Source of the DNA: Ophiosphaerella korrae
Taxonomy: Eukaryota; Ascomycota; Dothideomycetes; Pleosporales; Phaeosphaeriaceae
Length of the DNA: 64,000 nucleotides
NCBI GenBank assembly: GCA_028456385.1
Contig: JALNQF010000140.1
Location: 53,633 to 117,632, forward strand
Direction of reading: 5' to 3'
Under the pieces are notes generated by a model, which worked only from the letters and a program-made list of their open reading frames with translations, was not told where the DNA came from and ran no database searches. Each line of letters starts with the position of its first letter. Position 1 is the first letter of the stretch. The position numbers and the translations under genes were made by a program. Shown in pieces: positions 45,643 through 56,871 of this stretch.

Positions 45643-46962
45643 CGTCAGTGGCGTTGAGGTCAGCCTGGTTGTGTGTGCTTGTGTGTAGAGTTAAGCAATA
45701 AACTATGTACATGACTTTGCTGCCACTGTATGCTGGGATACCTAGCAGATTGTATACCTAATTTTCAAAAGGTTGGCGCCGCTGAGTTTCCGTGACGGTT
45801 TGGGCCGCTGGGGCGATAGAGCGTGGTGCATGCTGCGAATCTCAAACATGCCTTGGCTTGCGCCTGGCCAACATGGCACATCTCAGATTGAGGCGGATAT
45901 CGCGAGCGTTCATTCGCCGCAAGTGCATGCACGTGTTTTCTCGTTGGTGTCGATCTTCGGTTAAGCAATGCGGAGTGTAACACAAGCCGCACATCCCATG
46001 CGCCGCCGCAATAGAAACAATAAACCTCCAACTCTATCCACCTTCCACCCATATACGGAAATTGTAGGGCGGCAAACAAGAAATTTGTTCTTCGACTTTG
46101 GTGACGTCGGGTAAATGCACATGAGAGATTTTTGTTGCACAAATCAGTGAGTCGGCTGTGCCACGATACGTCGGCGCAGAAGGCCCTTCTTTTGATCGTT
46201 GGTTGCACAGCTAATCGCTAAGCTAAGGGATAAGCGTGCTCGTGTACCGGTCTCGGCGATTTGGGGCTGGGACATGTCAGACCGCAACACCGATCACAAG
46301 AAGTAATTATTTCGAAAACCGGAATAGTTTATTGTCAATTAACGAGGGCAAAACAAAAATGTTGGAGCGGATAAACAAATATCACTCAGAATTCGGCGGG
46401 CTGTGTTAGCTGCGATTTTCTAGATTTGGCCCGTATATAGTGCCTTGAAAGCGGCTCACCAAGCCTCCCATATCTTTCCGGCTCGTTAGTTGCGGCGTTT
46501 TCATAGGGCAAGATATCGTCCCGCAGCACGAATCAAAGCACATCGTAACACGAGTTGGGTGGCCACCCTTTGACTGCTGCGGTTCCCCGCTGCTTTGCTG
46601 GCCGGTATGTACGTGTATTGGTCACTGAGTAGATAGCAGCCAGAAATAGCACACTCCTTTATCCACTCGGAAACATGTGTCCTGTCGTTGGTCAGGTCCA
46701 AACCGTGTTGGCACAACACTATGCCTTGTTTGAGCGATAGGTTGTCACCGGGGTCGGACATGGAGGGGGAAGTTCCATAGCTGCGCATATGTGATTGAGG
46801 GACTGGTACTGCGGGGATACCCCTAGCCGTTTCTTTTAAGATAGGCCACTCAGGACGTTGGTTCATTCAGCCGCCTTCCTAACCATCTTTTTCTGCCTTG
46901 CTACTGCCTTTTCACTCTTAAATACCCAAGTCCACAGGTTTTCACGTCTCAGTCTCTTAGCC
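45643..46962. other. Intergenic region between MFS and glycosyltransferase genes
   Basis: About 1.3 kb with chance frames on both strands. Immediately before the glycosyltransferase there is a CT-rich stretch and a TTAAATA element (about 46915-46925) that may serve as core promoter. Confidence 0.5.
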
Positions 46963-48282
46963 ATGGCACAAAAGTCCATTCACATAGTGCTCAGTGTAGC
47001 ATGGCAAGATGCAGGAGATACAACCCGTGCCATTGCAATGGCTATTGCTTTGCGGGATATGTGCCCATCAAGTGTCAATCTCAAGATTGACTTTCTCTCT
47101 TGCGGATCAAGGTTTGAGTACCAGATAACGGATGCTGGGTTCAACATTGTGCCAGCCCAACCAAGAGTCAAGGGTATCTCTGTCGCGCACGATCTAGGCT
47201 GGGACTGGCCTGAATTCTTCGGCTCAGAAGAGATTGCCAAAACCTTTATCGAAGGTCAGCTGGCCGCTTTCCGAGAATTGAAGCCTGACATCGTTTTCCA
47301 CGGTATGTGGGCACCAGCATCAATCGCTGCGCGTCTCCTCGATATCAGGACAATCAACTTCTTGCCAGTCCCGCTTCATCCTGGAGCTTTTGCCCATGGT
47401 CTTGTTCGCGATCTTCCAGATATGATGCCACTTTTTACACGACTTCCTCGACCGATTAGGCAAAAGATGGCTTGGTGGGCCAGTGGACTGATGATCAAGG
47501 CGCCCATCTTCACTCAAAAACGTCTTGGAGCGGCGGCAGCGGCATGCGGATGGCCAATCAAGGGACCCATCTCATTGTTTGATATGAACATGGCCGACCT
47601 CAACTTGGTGAACGACCATCCCATCTTTCATCAAGAATATTTGCATCTCATCCCCAAGAATATTGTCTTGACTGGGCCACTATACGCTCGCAACGATTCG
47701 AAACTTGATGATGACATTGCGACGCATTTGACTAAGGGACCAGGTGCCTCGATCCTAGTGACAATGGGCAGCTCAGGCACCGAGGAGTTCCTTTTCGAAG
47801 CAATCAAGGCATTGAAACTCGACCCTACAGATAATTGGAATGCTGTCGTGCTAGCATCCAAGTCCATCTGCTCGATCGAAAAGGCCAATGAGATTGCAGC
47901 TGGCGATCCACGTCTTTTGGTCACAGATCGATTCATCCCCGCGCCAGCAGCCAATGCTCTCGCGGACGTCATCATCACCCACGGAGGCCAGGGCACGGTG
48001 CAATGTGCTTTGGCTGCTGGGAAGCCGCTTGTTGGCGTCGCATTGCAGGTTGAGCAGCAGACTAATTTGGACAACGCCATGAATGCGGGGGCGGCTGTCC
48101 GTGTTCAGAAACAGTTCTGGAAGGCGAAGAACATTCGGTCAACAGTTATCAGTGTGCTCAAGGATCCCTCGTACGCTGCGAAGGCGAGGATCCTGGCGGA
48201 GAAGCTCAACTCTATGGATGGGGCCACGACGGCTGCGGAAGTTATGTGGAAGTTCATTATGGAGGAGCCAGCCAAAAAATAA
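46963..48282 (+). CDS. GT1-type UDP-glycosyltransferase-like protein
   Basis: The ATG at 46963 (CCATGG) was chosen because the upstream part of the frame has no ATG; the product is about 439 residues, no introns. The N-terminal half is a GT-B acceptor domain starting H-I-V-L-S-V-A-W-Q-D-A-G-D. The C-terminal half has the donor-binding signature A-D-V-I-I-T-H-G-G-Q-G-T-V, A-L-A-A-G-K-P-L-V and Q-Q-T-N-L-D-N-A, typical of MGT/GtfA-like enzymes that glycosylate small molecules. No signal peptide or membrane anchor, so likely cytosolic. The acceptor is unknown; macrolide-type or sterol-type glycosylation and detoxification are all possible. Confidence 0.85.
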   Translation: MAQKSIHIVLSVAWQDAGDTTRAIAMAIALRDMCPSSVNLKIDFLSCGSRFEYQITDAGFNIVPAQPRVKGISVAHDLGWDWPEFFGSEEIAKTFIEGQLAAFRELKPDIVFHGMWAPASIAARLLDIRTINFLPVPLHPGAFAHGLVRDLPDMMPLFTRLPRPIRQKMAWWASGLMIKAPIFTQKRLGAAAAACGWPIKGPISLFDMNMADLNLVNDHPIFHQEYLHLIPKNIVLTGPLYARNDSKLDDDIATHLTKGPGASILVTMGSSGTEEFLFEAIKALKLDPTDNWNAVVLASKSICSIEKANEIAAGDPRLLVTDRFIPAPAANALADVIITHGGQGTVQCALAAGKPLVGVALQVEQQTNLDNAMNAGAAVRVQKQFWKAKNIRSTVISVLKDPSYAAKARILAEKLNSMDGATTAAEVMWKFIMEEPAKK

Positions 48283-49686
48283 AAGGCACGATAGGATCTC
48301 TGTGTTAGAAAAGGGGGGGGCACAATGGTGATCCATATTCGTGCTGGCCTGGGACGGTCTATTTGTTGGCTATTGGACCATTTGGCGTTCCGGCGTAAAT
48401 ATTATTTTAGCCCACCGCTCAAAGCGCAGCTATGGGCAATTCATTTTTTTTATCGGATTTGGCACTGAGATGAAGAGAAACAGAGTCACAGTAAAGTCGT
48501 GAGCAACGTACGAATTTCCTTCTGATCGGCGTCATGGCGCTAGCATTTGGCTGGCGTGAAGAACAATCGTAGAATGGCCTAGCGTAACATCTTTAATCAA
48601 TATAAGTCTGCCTCTTCCGCCTATCTGCATATTCTATCCTCATTTCCGATTCATTTTTATATTGTAGGTTTAATATTGCAGTAGAAGTGCAAAGTGCATA
48701 AAAACACGTTTAGCAACGAGAGTAAGACGAGATCAGGCTGGCACATCTACATACATGTTTGTCGTAGACAAACATGAATCTCGACACTTATTGCTCTGGG
48801 CGGTGACCGATGTCTTGGCGAAACTACCAATCAAGGTAAACAGATGTCATAACGTGTCTACGTCATACATAATCCGGCTTGGCATCGTGGCCGTGGTGAG
48901 GTGTCAGGCTGTCAGGCCCCTCGGAATATATCAATATCTAGCTGAGCCGCAATTATGCGTCCCATCGCTACGGGATCCACTCATACCCCCACAACAGTCT
49001 CGCATTTTATGTAAGACTAAAGAACAACCTAGATATTCGTTTGGGTATCAAAAACAAATAATACTGCTTCGATTATTCTGGACGTGATTGGAAGTTGTAT
49101 CATCTCGTCTACAGCCCCCATACACAGCATACATCTTCATCCACCGACACGGCTGATATCATCCCAACAGCCCGTGCTTTCATGATAGGATTGAAAATTG
49201 TACTTTCTTGAATTTGTTGAATCGGACTTTGCGCTTCTAATGGCTCATATCGTTATAGGCCATTAGCTAATATCGTCAGCATGCAGTTGCAGTTGCGGTT
49301 GCTAAGTGTAAGTCTCACCCGCTTTTGTGCACCCACTTTCGACGTGCGTGCAAGCAACATTGGGTCAGAAACGAGTTTCTTGTGTGAGCGATGACATTCC
49401 ATTGGAATGGAAAGCGCAGGCCGCACCGTAGACAGGAAGGGATGACTATTATTGGGGGTGGGTCCCGACGTGGCTGTGTGCTGGGTACTGAATCCAACAC
49501 TGCCATGTGACAACACATCCCATATGGTTCTGCGCAAAGGTAACGATTATCCTGTAACACTTGCTAGCATTTTAAGATTTATAAGGACGCCTCACGTCTC
49601 TCTCCACACAAATCATCAGAGCGCAACGCTTCTCTAACATTCGCTACTCCATTAATTGTGCTTGCATTCGTCTCTACCGACCCATA
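48283..49686. other. 1.4-kb intergenic region, nothing recognised
   Basis: Moderately AT-rich with short chance frames. No RNA gene, repeat or transposon part that I can identify. Confidence 0.5.
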
Positions 49687-50089
49687 ATGTCGCGCACATT
49701 CACATCACTCTTGACTAAGCCAAGTTCTGTTTACATTCCCAGCAGGTCCATTCTAGGACTTCCAAGCAAGCGACGACGTTCCAACACCAAGGAACAAGCT
49801 GCAGTTATAGCACCACCATCGGCCATGCACCGGCGCGACCTCGACTTCATTGCTACTCTCTGGGTAGTCGAAGAAACCAAATGCGAAAGGTGAGATATTT
49901 TCCGCTGTTCTAGAACTTACAAAACAATATTGACCAAACTATAGCAGCTCTGATGAAAGCGAGCCAGAAGAAGACGCTGCGCAGAGCCCAACGAGTAGCG
50001 ATGTAAAGGCAAAAGATGACAATGAACCTCTGCGACTGGAAAGGTGGCATACTGCCAATGGGCATTTGAACAGCCAAAAGACATATTAG
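49687..50089 (+). CDS. Small two-exon hypothetical protein
   Basis: Two exons, 49687-49889 and 49945-50089, phase 2, about 115 residues. The 55-bp intron has GTGAGA at the donor, a branch-like TTGACC and ATAG at the acceptor, and joining it extends the frame smoothly. The product has a basic N-terminal half (K-R-R-R-S-N-T-K), a short hydrophobic stretch D-F-I-A-T-L-W-V-V, and an acidic Ser/Glu-rich C-terminal half (S-S-S-D-E-S-E-P-E-E-D). No known domain. The splice coherence is the main support for its being real. Confidence 0.5.
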
Positions 50090-50996
50090 TGGCGATTGTG
50101 CCTCAGAACGTGACAAGTCGGTATGATCTGGAGCAAGCACTGCAGTGATGGATTCTATCGGATGAATAATATTATGGTTGGTGCTAGAGCGATGAAAATT
50201 ACGAGCGAAGTCTGTCTTAAGTTTTGACTATTAAAATTTACGATGAGAGTAGAGTTAGGTGTTTCAATGTTTTTTTTGTAGCACAGCGGTTGCGTAGGGG
50301 CGTTTCAAGGCATGGCTATCATACTTCATTGTGCATGGCATCGTTTAATGTATCATACTTGACTTCTTGAATGGTAATAGGAATGGTTTCAAAAAGAGCT
50401 CTTTTGTCCCGTTGCTCCAAGTGGCTGCTTTGAAGTCCAAGAGTAGAGCCGTCAATTGTGAGCTGGTGTTGGGAGATGGCGAGATCCGAGGAGCAAACAT
50501 GTCGTCTTTGATTGCATTAAATAACAAGCCATCTTAAAGAATAAGATATAGTGTTCTTCGGGGTATCCAAGTATACTGGAAGCTGATATAGATGTTGTGA
50601 TAAAGATTGGCCTCAACTATGCTCATTTGCCTTCCGGCATAATTCTGTGCAATATGGCGCCAAATGTCTGATTGTGTTATATCCATGCGTCGTATACCAT
50701 CTCGCTCGTATAGGGCGATTTTACGAAGGTAATTTCTTAAGACACTTGGCATTGGATGAACATATTAACGCGAGAAACGACAAGGGATACACCAGGGCGT
50801 CAGGCCATCATTGCACGATGACGCGTTTTTAGCGCGTGCTGAACGGCGGGTCTTCCAACCGATACCAGTCTTGGCGCTCCTCACTGGGGTCTTATTCCTT
50901 TATTTTGGCATCACTGCACTCATCAATTGCGGCATCGCCACTAGGCATCTAATTTATTCCTTGGTTTAGCGTAGGTATGCTTCGCTGAGTTATACC
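50090..50996. other. Intergenic region, nothing recognised
   Basis: About 0.9 kb with small chance frames. It probably carries the promoter of the mitochondrial RRM gene at its right end. Confidence 0.5.
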
Positions 50997-52020
50997 ATGT
51001 CGGCACCAAGAAGCCTTATGCGTGGAAGTCGACTTTTTGCAAGAGGCTGCTCATCAACCACAGGCTACACATTAACTAGAACATCCCGGCCAGCATGTCT
51101 GTCAATACGGATAGCGATTCCTCATAGACATCTCGCAACAACTGCGAGGCTAAGGCAGGCGTCTGTCGAGTCTCCACCCACAAGCACAAAAGCTTCAAAT
51201 CCTATAGAAAGCGCACGTCCAACCCACTATGATCGAACACTTGCATTAGTGGGTCTCCCAAAACAAGCATTCCCGTTTGAAATTAAAGATTTCATAGAAA
51301 GCAAAGGGGTAGAAGTGTATGTTACCCTCGAGTCTGAGGTCGAAAAGGCGCGGGTCATTTTCTTCTAACGCATGTCATAGCACACACATGAGTTTACACT
51401 TTGATCGCTTCACTTTAACAAACCGGGGCTTCTGTTACTTCGAAGCAGCAACTGCGCAGCAAGCTAAAAAGGCCCTCTGGGCTTTACATAATATAGAATT
51501 TCTCAACCAATACGTCGATTGTGAGAGGCCAGCGCAGACCTTCAAGTGGGTTGATAATAAACTCTACGACGTTATTGTCAAGGATCCCAACGAGGCTATC
51601 AGGGCATTGCTCGAACGCCGCCGAGTGGACGTGTTTGTAGAGCATCCCTTCTGGTCGGACTTTGAACCAGGAAAAACAAATTACTGGGACCTTGTCCCTG
51701 AAATCCTCGAAGAGTACTTTGAGGAATATGGTATCGAGCTTGTCAGCCGCGTGGCTCACTTCCACGTGAAAAGGATCAAAGATTTATTCCGCGTTTTGTT
51801 CACCATAGACTTTACCACCACGAAAGGCGCAGACGCGGCCATAGAGGCCCTCCACAACCGCAGAATTCGACGCCGCAAGGTCTTGCTTGAAACCCAAAGG
51901 CTCGACGTCTGGAGAACGCATCAGGTTAACAAAATCATTCCGGCAAAAGTAAATCTGTGGCGGGAGAGCGGCCTTGTAACAAAGGAAAAATGGATTCAAC
52001 CAGCCCACTACGAACGCTAG
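50997..52020 (+). CDS. Mitochondrial-type RRM (RNA-binding) protein
   Basis: Two exons, 50997-51316 and 51381-52020, phase 2, about 319 residues. The first 60 residues are rich in Arg/Ser/Thr with few acidic residues, the pattern of a mitochondrial presequence. An RRM follows (about residues 80-160): T-L-A-L-V-G-L-P as RNP2 and N-R-G-F-C-Y-F-E-A as RNP1, split by the intron between them. The C-terminal 150 residues are charged with no second clear RRM, though L-F-T-I-D-F-T-T-T-K-G-A-D-A-A-I could be a degenerate one. A role in mitochondrial RNA processing or translation is inferred. Confidence 0.8.
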
Positions 52021-52374
52021 CATGATGGGACAAGGACTACAAGTTCCCCACACGCAAGCACACCTGGTAACACATCTGGGGAGGAAAAAAAAAAAAAAAA
52101 AGCGAAGAAGAGTGGGTCCCTTCACATGGGCATGTATAGTAGCACGGCGCGTCGATATGAGATGAGCCGAACAAGCGAGGTCCAGTCCGTGCAAAAACAG
52201 TCTCCCGGTGAATCCATTTCAAGCGCCATCAAATGCCTCGCTATGCTACGCTACACGAAACAGTCATTCTGAGCCCACCCCATGCAATGCACCTTCGCCC
52301 CTGCCCTCCCCCCTGCCCTCCCCCCTGCCCTCCCCCCTTCCCCCCACACGTCAAACCCAAGCAACCCCCGCGCC
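52021..52374. other. Convergent 3' region with A-tract and C-rich repeats
   Basis: Between the RRM gene and the DUF7923 gene (opposite strands). It holds an 18-bp A tract at about 52086 and the CT-rich 12-bp repeats listed separately. Confidence 0.6.
52301..52336 (+). repeat. Three tandem 12-bp repeats (CTGCCCTCCCCC)
   Basis: Three perfect copies of a 12-bp C-rich unit lie in the convergent 3' region, followed by a C-rich tail. A minisatellite likely to vary between strains. Confidence 0.85.
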
Positions 52375-53775
52375 TCACATAATCCGCCTCCGCCTCCCAC
52401 TATCCACACTCACCGTATTATCCGGCCCGATACTAATACTCAAACTCGAGGTATCATCATCGCTATTCCCCTTCCCCCGCCTCAACGCCGCGCCCTGACT
52501 CTTACTCCGCTCGTTGCGATCCGGCTGAATAACCAGCCAAGTGCTGCCGCCGCCGTCATCCTCCTGCTGCATGAGCTGCAGCTGCGGGGCATTGCGGCCG
52601 CGGTGGCTGGGCTTGGGCGACTTGAGTGGCGGCGGCGGCGTAAAGACGGAAGGGAATTTTGCGATTTTGAGAGGCAGGGTGGTTAGCGCGGGCGGTAAGG
52701 GGAAGGACTCTATGACGGTGATTTTGTCGAGGGGAAGCGTGGTTAGGAGGGAGGTGGGGAGGTCGAGCGGCGAGCAGGCGACGAGGACGTGGCGGAGGTG
52801 CGAGTTGGATGTGTAGAAGGATAGGTTTTCTGTTCGTTTTGTGTGAGCGGACGGTGGTGCGGTCGTTGCAGGTATGTGTGCCCACGAACCTTTTACTTTT
52901 CGGCCGGAGCCGCCTTCCTTGCCGACGCCCGTGTCGATCCAGTCGAAGCTGGAGATGCGGCCGCAGAAGCCGGTGGAGAAGGCGCGCAGCTGGCCGAGGT
53001 TGCGCACCTTGTCGAGGCGCACGAGGTAGTTTGCCATGCCTTCGAGGTTGGAGTAGACGCGCACAATGATGTCGAGCGAGTCCGTGTCTTCGAATTGGGG
53101 CCGTAGGTATTCGCGCGTGCGGAGCATGAGTTCGTCAGCAAGGGCTTCGCCGCCTTGGGCTTTTTTCGTGAGGTATTTGTCTTGGAACTGGGGAGTAGGT
53201 TAACATTTGCTTGATGGGGGTTGGAGTTGGATATTCATACGAGGAATCCTTCTGCGTCGGCGTCGATGAGGACCAGTGCGAAGGGCCGGCGGGACTACAT
53301 CGAATCAGCAAGTAAACCTTACCAAAAGATAAGACAATATCTCGAACTTGTTTTTGAACCAATGCATTTTCTCTGATTTTGCTTTCGGTGGTTTCTATCA
53401 CGAGTTTTGCATTTGCCTCGGCAATTTCAGATTGTAAAGTCCGTCGAACATTTTGCTCAGAGGTAAGGTCGAGTGTCGTTTGTGCAAGTTGGGCTTCAAT
53501 TGCTTCGAGTTTTGCCAGCAGTTCCTGTCGGACCTTTAGTCACGAGATATGACTACGAAAGGTAGTCTCTTCCTTACCTCAATCAACTCACATCTCTTCT
53601 CTTCCACAATCTTAAACTGGGCTAACCGTTCACGAAATGTCGTTGGATTACCTGGTGGAGGCGGTGGTGGCGGTGGCGGTGGCGGCGGTGGCGGTGATGT
53701 TATTGTTGGTGGTGGTGGAGGGGGAGGAGGAGGTGGAGGAGGAGGAGGTGGTGGTGGGGGTGGAGCATCAGCCAT
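52375..53775 (-). CDS. Poly-proline / coiled-coil protein with DUF7923-like domain
   Basis: Five exons in reading order: 53775-53578, 53533-53348, 53294-53241, 53187-52890, 52829-52375, about 396 residues. The N-terminus has two very long proline runs, then a short coiled coil rich in Glu/Gln/Lys. The core reads S-R-R-P-F-A-L-V-L-I-D-A-D, L-I-V-R-V-Y-S-N-L-type blocks (here I-I-V-R-V-Y-S-N-L-E-G) and F-S-T-G-F-C-G, as in fungal proteins that usually end in CCCH zinc fingers. No zinc finger is visible here; the C-terminus is low-complexity. The second intron boundary (donor GTTCGA at 53347) was chosen over a GTAAGG donor that would leave only a 26-bp intron. Function unknown; nucleic-acid related by family. 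Confidence 0.8.
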
Positions 53776-54318
53776 GACAACCCTCTCTTGACAGTACAAA
53801 TCTTGGATTTTTTGATATCATTGGGAAAACTGGGGCGTAGCAGCATTTAAAGCCGAGGGCGCGATTGTTTATTAGGCCCTTGCGGGCTGTGACACAATGC
53901 ATGCGTCTCAAAGTGCGGTGACCCGACGACAAGTTGGGCCGCTGAAAACATGGCGGCCGCTGATTGGTTGGCAGAGTGGAGAGAGTTGTCGTCGACGTGC
54001 CCTATTCGGCGCCCTGGAGAGGGAGCGCACCGGACTACTAAATGCGTGAGCTGGCCGACGCGCTGAGATGCATCTTGCGGTGCGAGCCGCATTGTGCAGG
54101 CGGAAAGTGCGGAGAGGAAGGGTTATCGATGTTCATATCTCAGATTCCTAACTTTTTAACAGGGAGTCGAGTCAAGCAATTGCGGGGGAATAAATCGATC
54201 TACACAGAGAAAAAGGTTGGGGTTATTTTAAGTTTTAAGATTTTGGTTCATTCTGAGTCATATAATGTGTGTAGAGAAGGACGTGGTCAAGTAGATACAA
54301 CGTGGCTTTGCTAGCCTC
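53776..54318. other. Intergenic region upstream of the poly-proline gene
   Basis: About 540 bp between the P450 3' end and the poly-proline gene start, both minus strand. Promoter DNA presumably; no motif stands out. Confidence 0.45.
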
Positions 54319-56019
54319 TTACTCCCGAGCACGGAACTGAAGGATTGGCCCATCCTTCTTGCTCGCAAAAACATCCATAATCTGGTACTCTGTGGGCATA
54401 TTCCTTCCAGGCTCGAGATCTTTGCTTCCAGCACCGAGCGTCGTCCCTGGTGCAAGCCTCAAATCAAACAAGTACAGCACTCTCGCAATCGTGACAGTCA
54501 ATTCCACGTACGCCAGACCTTTGCCAATGCAGCCACGCGGTCCAATGCTGAAGGGATTGAAGGCTGCCTGTGCGTCGCCGAGTCGGTCATGTAGCGGATT
54601 GGCGGACGGATCGGGCAACCAGCGCTCGGGGAGGTAGTCGAAGGGACGAGGATAGCAATTCGGGTTGTGATGGATGGCGTAGATGGGAACACCAACGTCA
54701 ATCCCTGCAGGGATGTGCCTTCCATCAATATCCATGCCACCTGGAAGTACCTGACGAGGCAATGCACCGGCTACTGGTGGTGTCATGCGCATTGTTTCGT
54801 CGATGCAGGCTCGTAGGTAAGAGCAGCTGCTTAACTTTGGCCCCGTGACAATTTCTTCAACATCTGAGAACTTCTCGCGGAGTTCTGTGCACAGCTTTTG
54901 CATTGCTGTGGGGTTGTTTGCGAGGTAGAAGAAAGTGCCGGCCATGGCTGTAGATGTGGTATCTGAGCCAGCGATAATCAAGAGATTCGACTCGCCCCAC
55001 AACTCATCCATGCTGAACCCTTTCCCGGTCTCAGGGTCTTTGGCGTTTAGCAGATAGTAGAAGAAGTCCTTCCGGTCAACGTCAAGGCCTAGTTTGGTTC
55101 GCTCCATGGCTTGACCCTTGCTGTACTGCATGTACTGTGCTCGCTGGCCAGCAATCTTTCGGAAAAATAGCTTATCGAGATGCCAATTGTGGATTGTAAG
55201 ATGTGTTCCACACTGCCTAAGTAAGTCTCATCACCGACTCAACTTTGGTTCAGAACTTACAATCAAATGCCTATGTGCCGCATTGCCCACCAACTCTGTT
55301 GCAAAGCGGTTGGCCGGACTCTCCAACATCCCAAACGCCTTGCCGAAAACCAAATCACCCATGATATCAAACACCAAGTACTCACACCAATGGGCCGCAT
55401 TCCACTGATCGCTCCAGCCCTTGTCGTCTGCTCGCTTCTCGGAGACGCCGCCATCGGTTCTCTTACCAAGCATCTCGCAACCAACTCGGACATTTCCAAG
55501 AATGTATTTTTCCAAGCTCTTGATGGCCGCATCGCTGAATGCATGGCTCATCACTCGTCTCTTTCGAGCATGCTGCATTTTGTCAATCGACGAGTGCACG
55601 CTAACTGCTTTGGGCGTGCTGGGAAAAGCCTCGTAGAAGCTTGCCTTGCGCACATTCGCACGGAAGCCATAGATGGTTTTCAATCCGGTGGCGGTATTAA
55701 CGGATAGAAGGTTTGGTCCCAAGCGGACATGAGCACCATATTGAACATGAGCACGGTGGAAGGCTAGGTGCCGGCTGCCTTTGTATGCATAATAGGCAAG
55801 ATAGATGTCGGTGATTTTGGCTAGAAAAGGGCCTGGGTATTTTGCCAGCGGGTGCAAAGTCAGGCGATAGACAATTACTGCGAAGATCTAGCAGGCGTAA
55901 GCTGGGAACGGTCGTAGTGTTGGAGCACAAACATAAACAAAGAGCGCCCCGAAAATGGAAGCTATGAGAAGGAGCGGCGAGGTCAGCAGCGACCGCACAG
56001 CGGTGAGGAGAGAATCCAT
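54319..56019 (-). CDS. Cytochrome P450 monooxygenase
   Basis: Three exons in reading order: 56019-55929, 55877-55261, 55212-54319, about 533 residues. An N-terminal membrane anchor (L-L-L-I-A-S-I-F-G-A-L-F-V-Y-V) is followed by the proline hinge H-P-L-A-K-Y-P-G-P. The I-helix A-G-S-D-T-T-S, ExxR (E-T-M-R) and haem-binding F-S-I-G-P-R-G-C-I-G with its cysteine are all present. The frame shows no defect. It resembles fungal microsomal P450s of the benzoate-hydroxylase/isotrichodermin-hydroxylase type, but subfamily and substrate are not assigned. It lies 31 kb from the perylenequinone cluster, without neighbouring biosynthetic genes. Confidence 0.92.
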
Positions 56020-56601
56020 TTTGTAAAATAAGATAAATTTATCTATAAGTGTTACCGAAACCTGGACATTGACACCCAAAGATGACGTTTGCAAGTACTC
56101 CGACACTGCAGAAGACAGCTTCCTTATGTACAGAACTTGGTTCCTCCACCATCCGGGTCGCCCGCAATACCCAGGGCGCAGTCAGCGATTAAGCTTGTTT
56201 CCGACATGGCAAAGAACGCTAGGTTTGTGGGCTTGGATAGCAACAGTCAGGTGCAGAGTTTTGCAGATGGGGGAGCTGGGTATATGTTACGGTGTAGGAC
56301 GGCTATTCACGGCTGTTGGCGCTGGATATGAGCTGAAGCGCACGTGCAGCGGATACTCGAGTGCGCCCCACGGATACTGCAGCGCCATGGCTTTTCCCCC
56401 GGTCAGGATGGGGACGGGTATTGCACGCTCAGGCTAGCAATGATTACAGTTCTTTTCAGCTGAGAGAGGAAGGTGGTGATAGGCTAACGGAAGCAGTAGT
56501 TGATTGTTAGGAACGAGATAGCACTGTAGGGTGCAGCGTCATCTAGCTAAGCACCACCCTCTCGCTTGGCATATTCATCCTCCATTCTCTCCTCATATTG
56601 C
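56020..56601. other. Intergenic region upstream of the P450
   Basis: About 580 bp. A 122-codon plus-strand frame (56069-56437) lacks family motifs and overlaps other open frames, so I take it as chance. Likely P450 promoter. Confidence 0.45.
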
Positions 56602-56871
56602 TTAGTCTCTCTTCTTCTGGTCTTTTTCCTCGGTCACATCCTGGATGCGGTTTGAATATTGGGTTCCTGAACCCTCTACCCTTCTGCCGGTGTTGTCTGT
56701 TTCATAGCGCTCTTCGCGTGGTGCTTGACCGGGCTCTTGGCTTGTGCGATGCACGTGGGTGCCACTAGGGCCGGAGTATGTGGTCTCGCTGTAGGACCTG
56801 GTCTGTCCGTTGACGTAACTTGAGGAGTAGGACGTGCTGAAGCTGAAGGACTGGGTATTGGAGTTTGTCAT
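56602..56871 (-). CDS. Small Ser/Thr/Tyr-rich conserved-type fungal protein
   Basis: A single-exon 89-residue frame. It starts with a Ser/Tyr-rich stretch (S-F-S-F-S-T-S-Y-S-S-S-Y), followed by Y-S-E-T-T-Y-S-G-P-S-G-T-H-V-H-R and Q-E-P-G-Q-A-P-R-E-E-R-Y-E, and a charged C-terminus. Short fungal proteins with this order of motifs (tyrosine-rich head, S-G-T-x-V-H-R, P-G-Q-A-P-x-E-E-R-Y) recur in ascomycetes as far as I recall. Function unknown, no signal peptide or membrane segment. Confidence 0.65.
   Translation of the reverse strand: MTNSNTQSFSFSTSYSSSYVNGQTRSYSETTYSGPSGTHVHRTSQEPGQAPREERYETDNTGRRVEGSGTQYSNRIQDVTEEKDQKKRD

Noticed and set aside
43330..48282. MFS transporter plus glycosyltransferase as a second small biosynthetic cluster
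   Set aside because: No backbone synthase or regulator lies between or beside them, and the spacing is over 1.3 kb; proximity alone is not enough.
56069..56437. 122-codon plus-strand frame upstream of the P450
   Set aside because: No domain, signal peptide or conservation-like pattern; lies in the likely P450 promoter.
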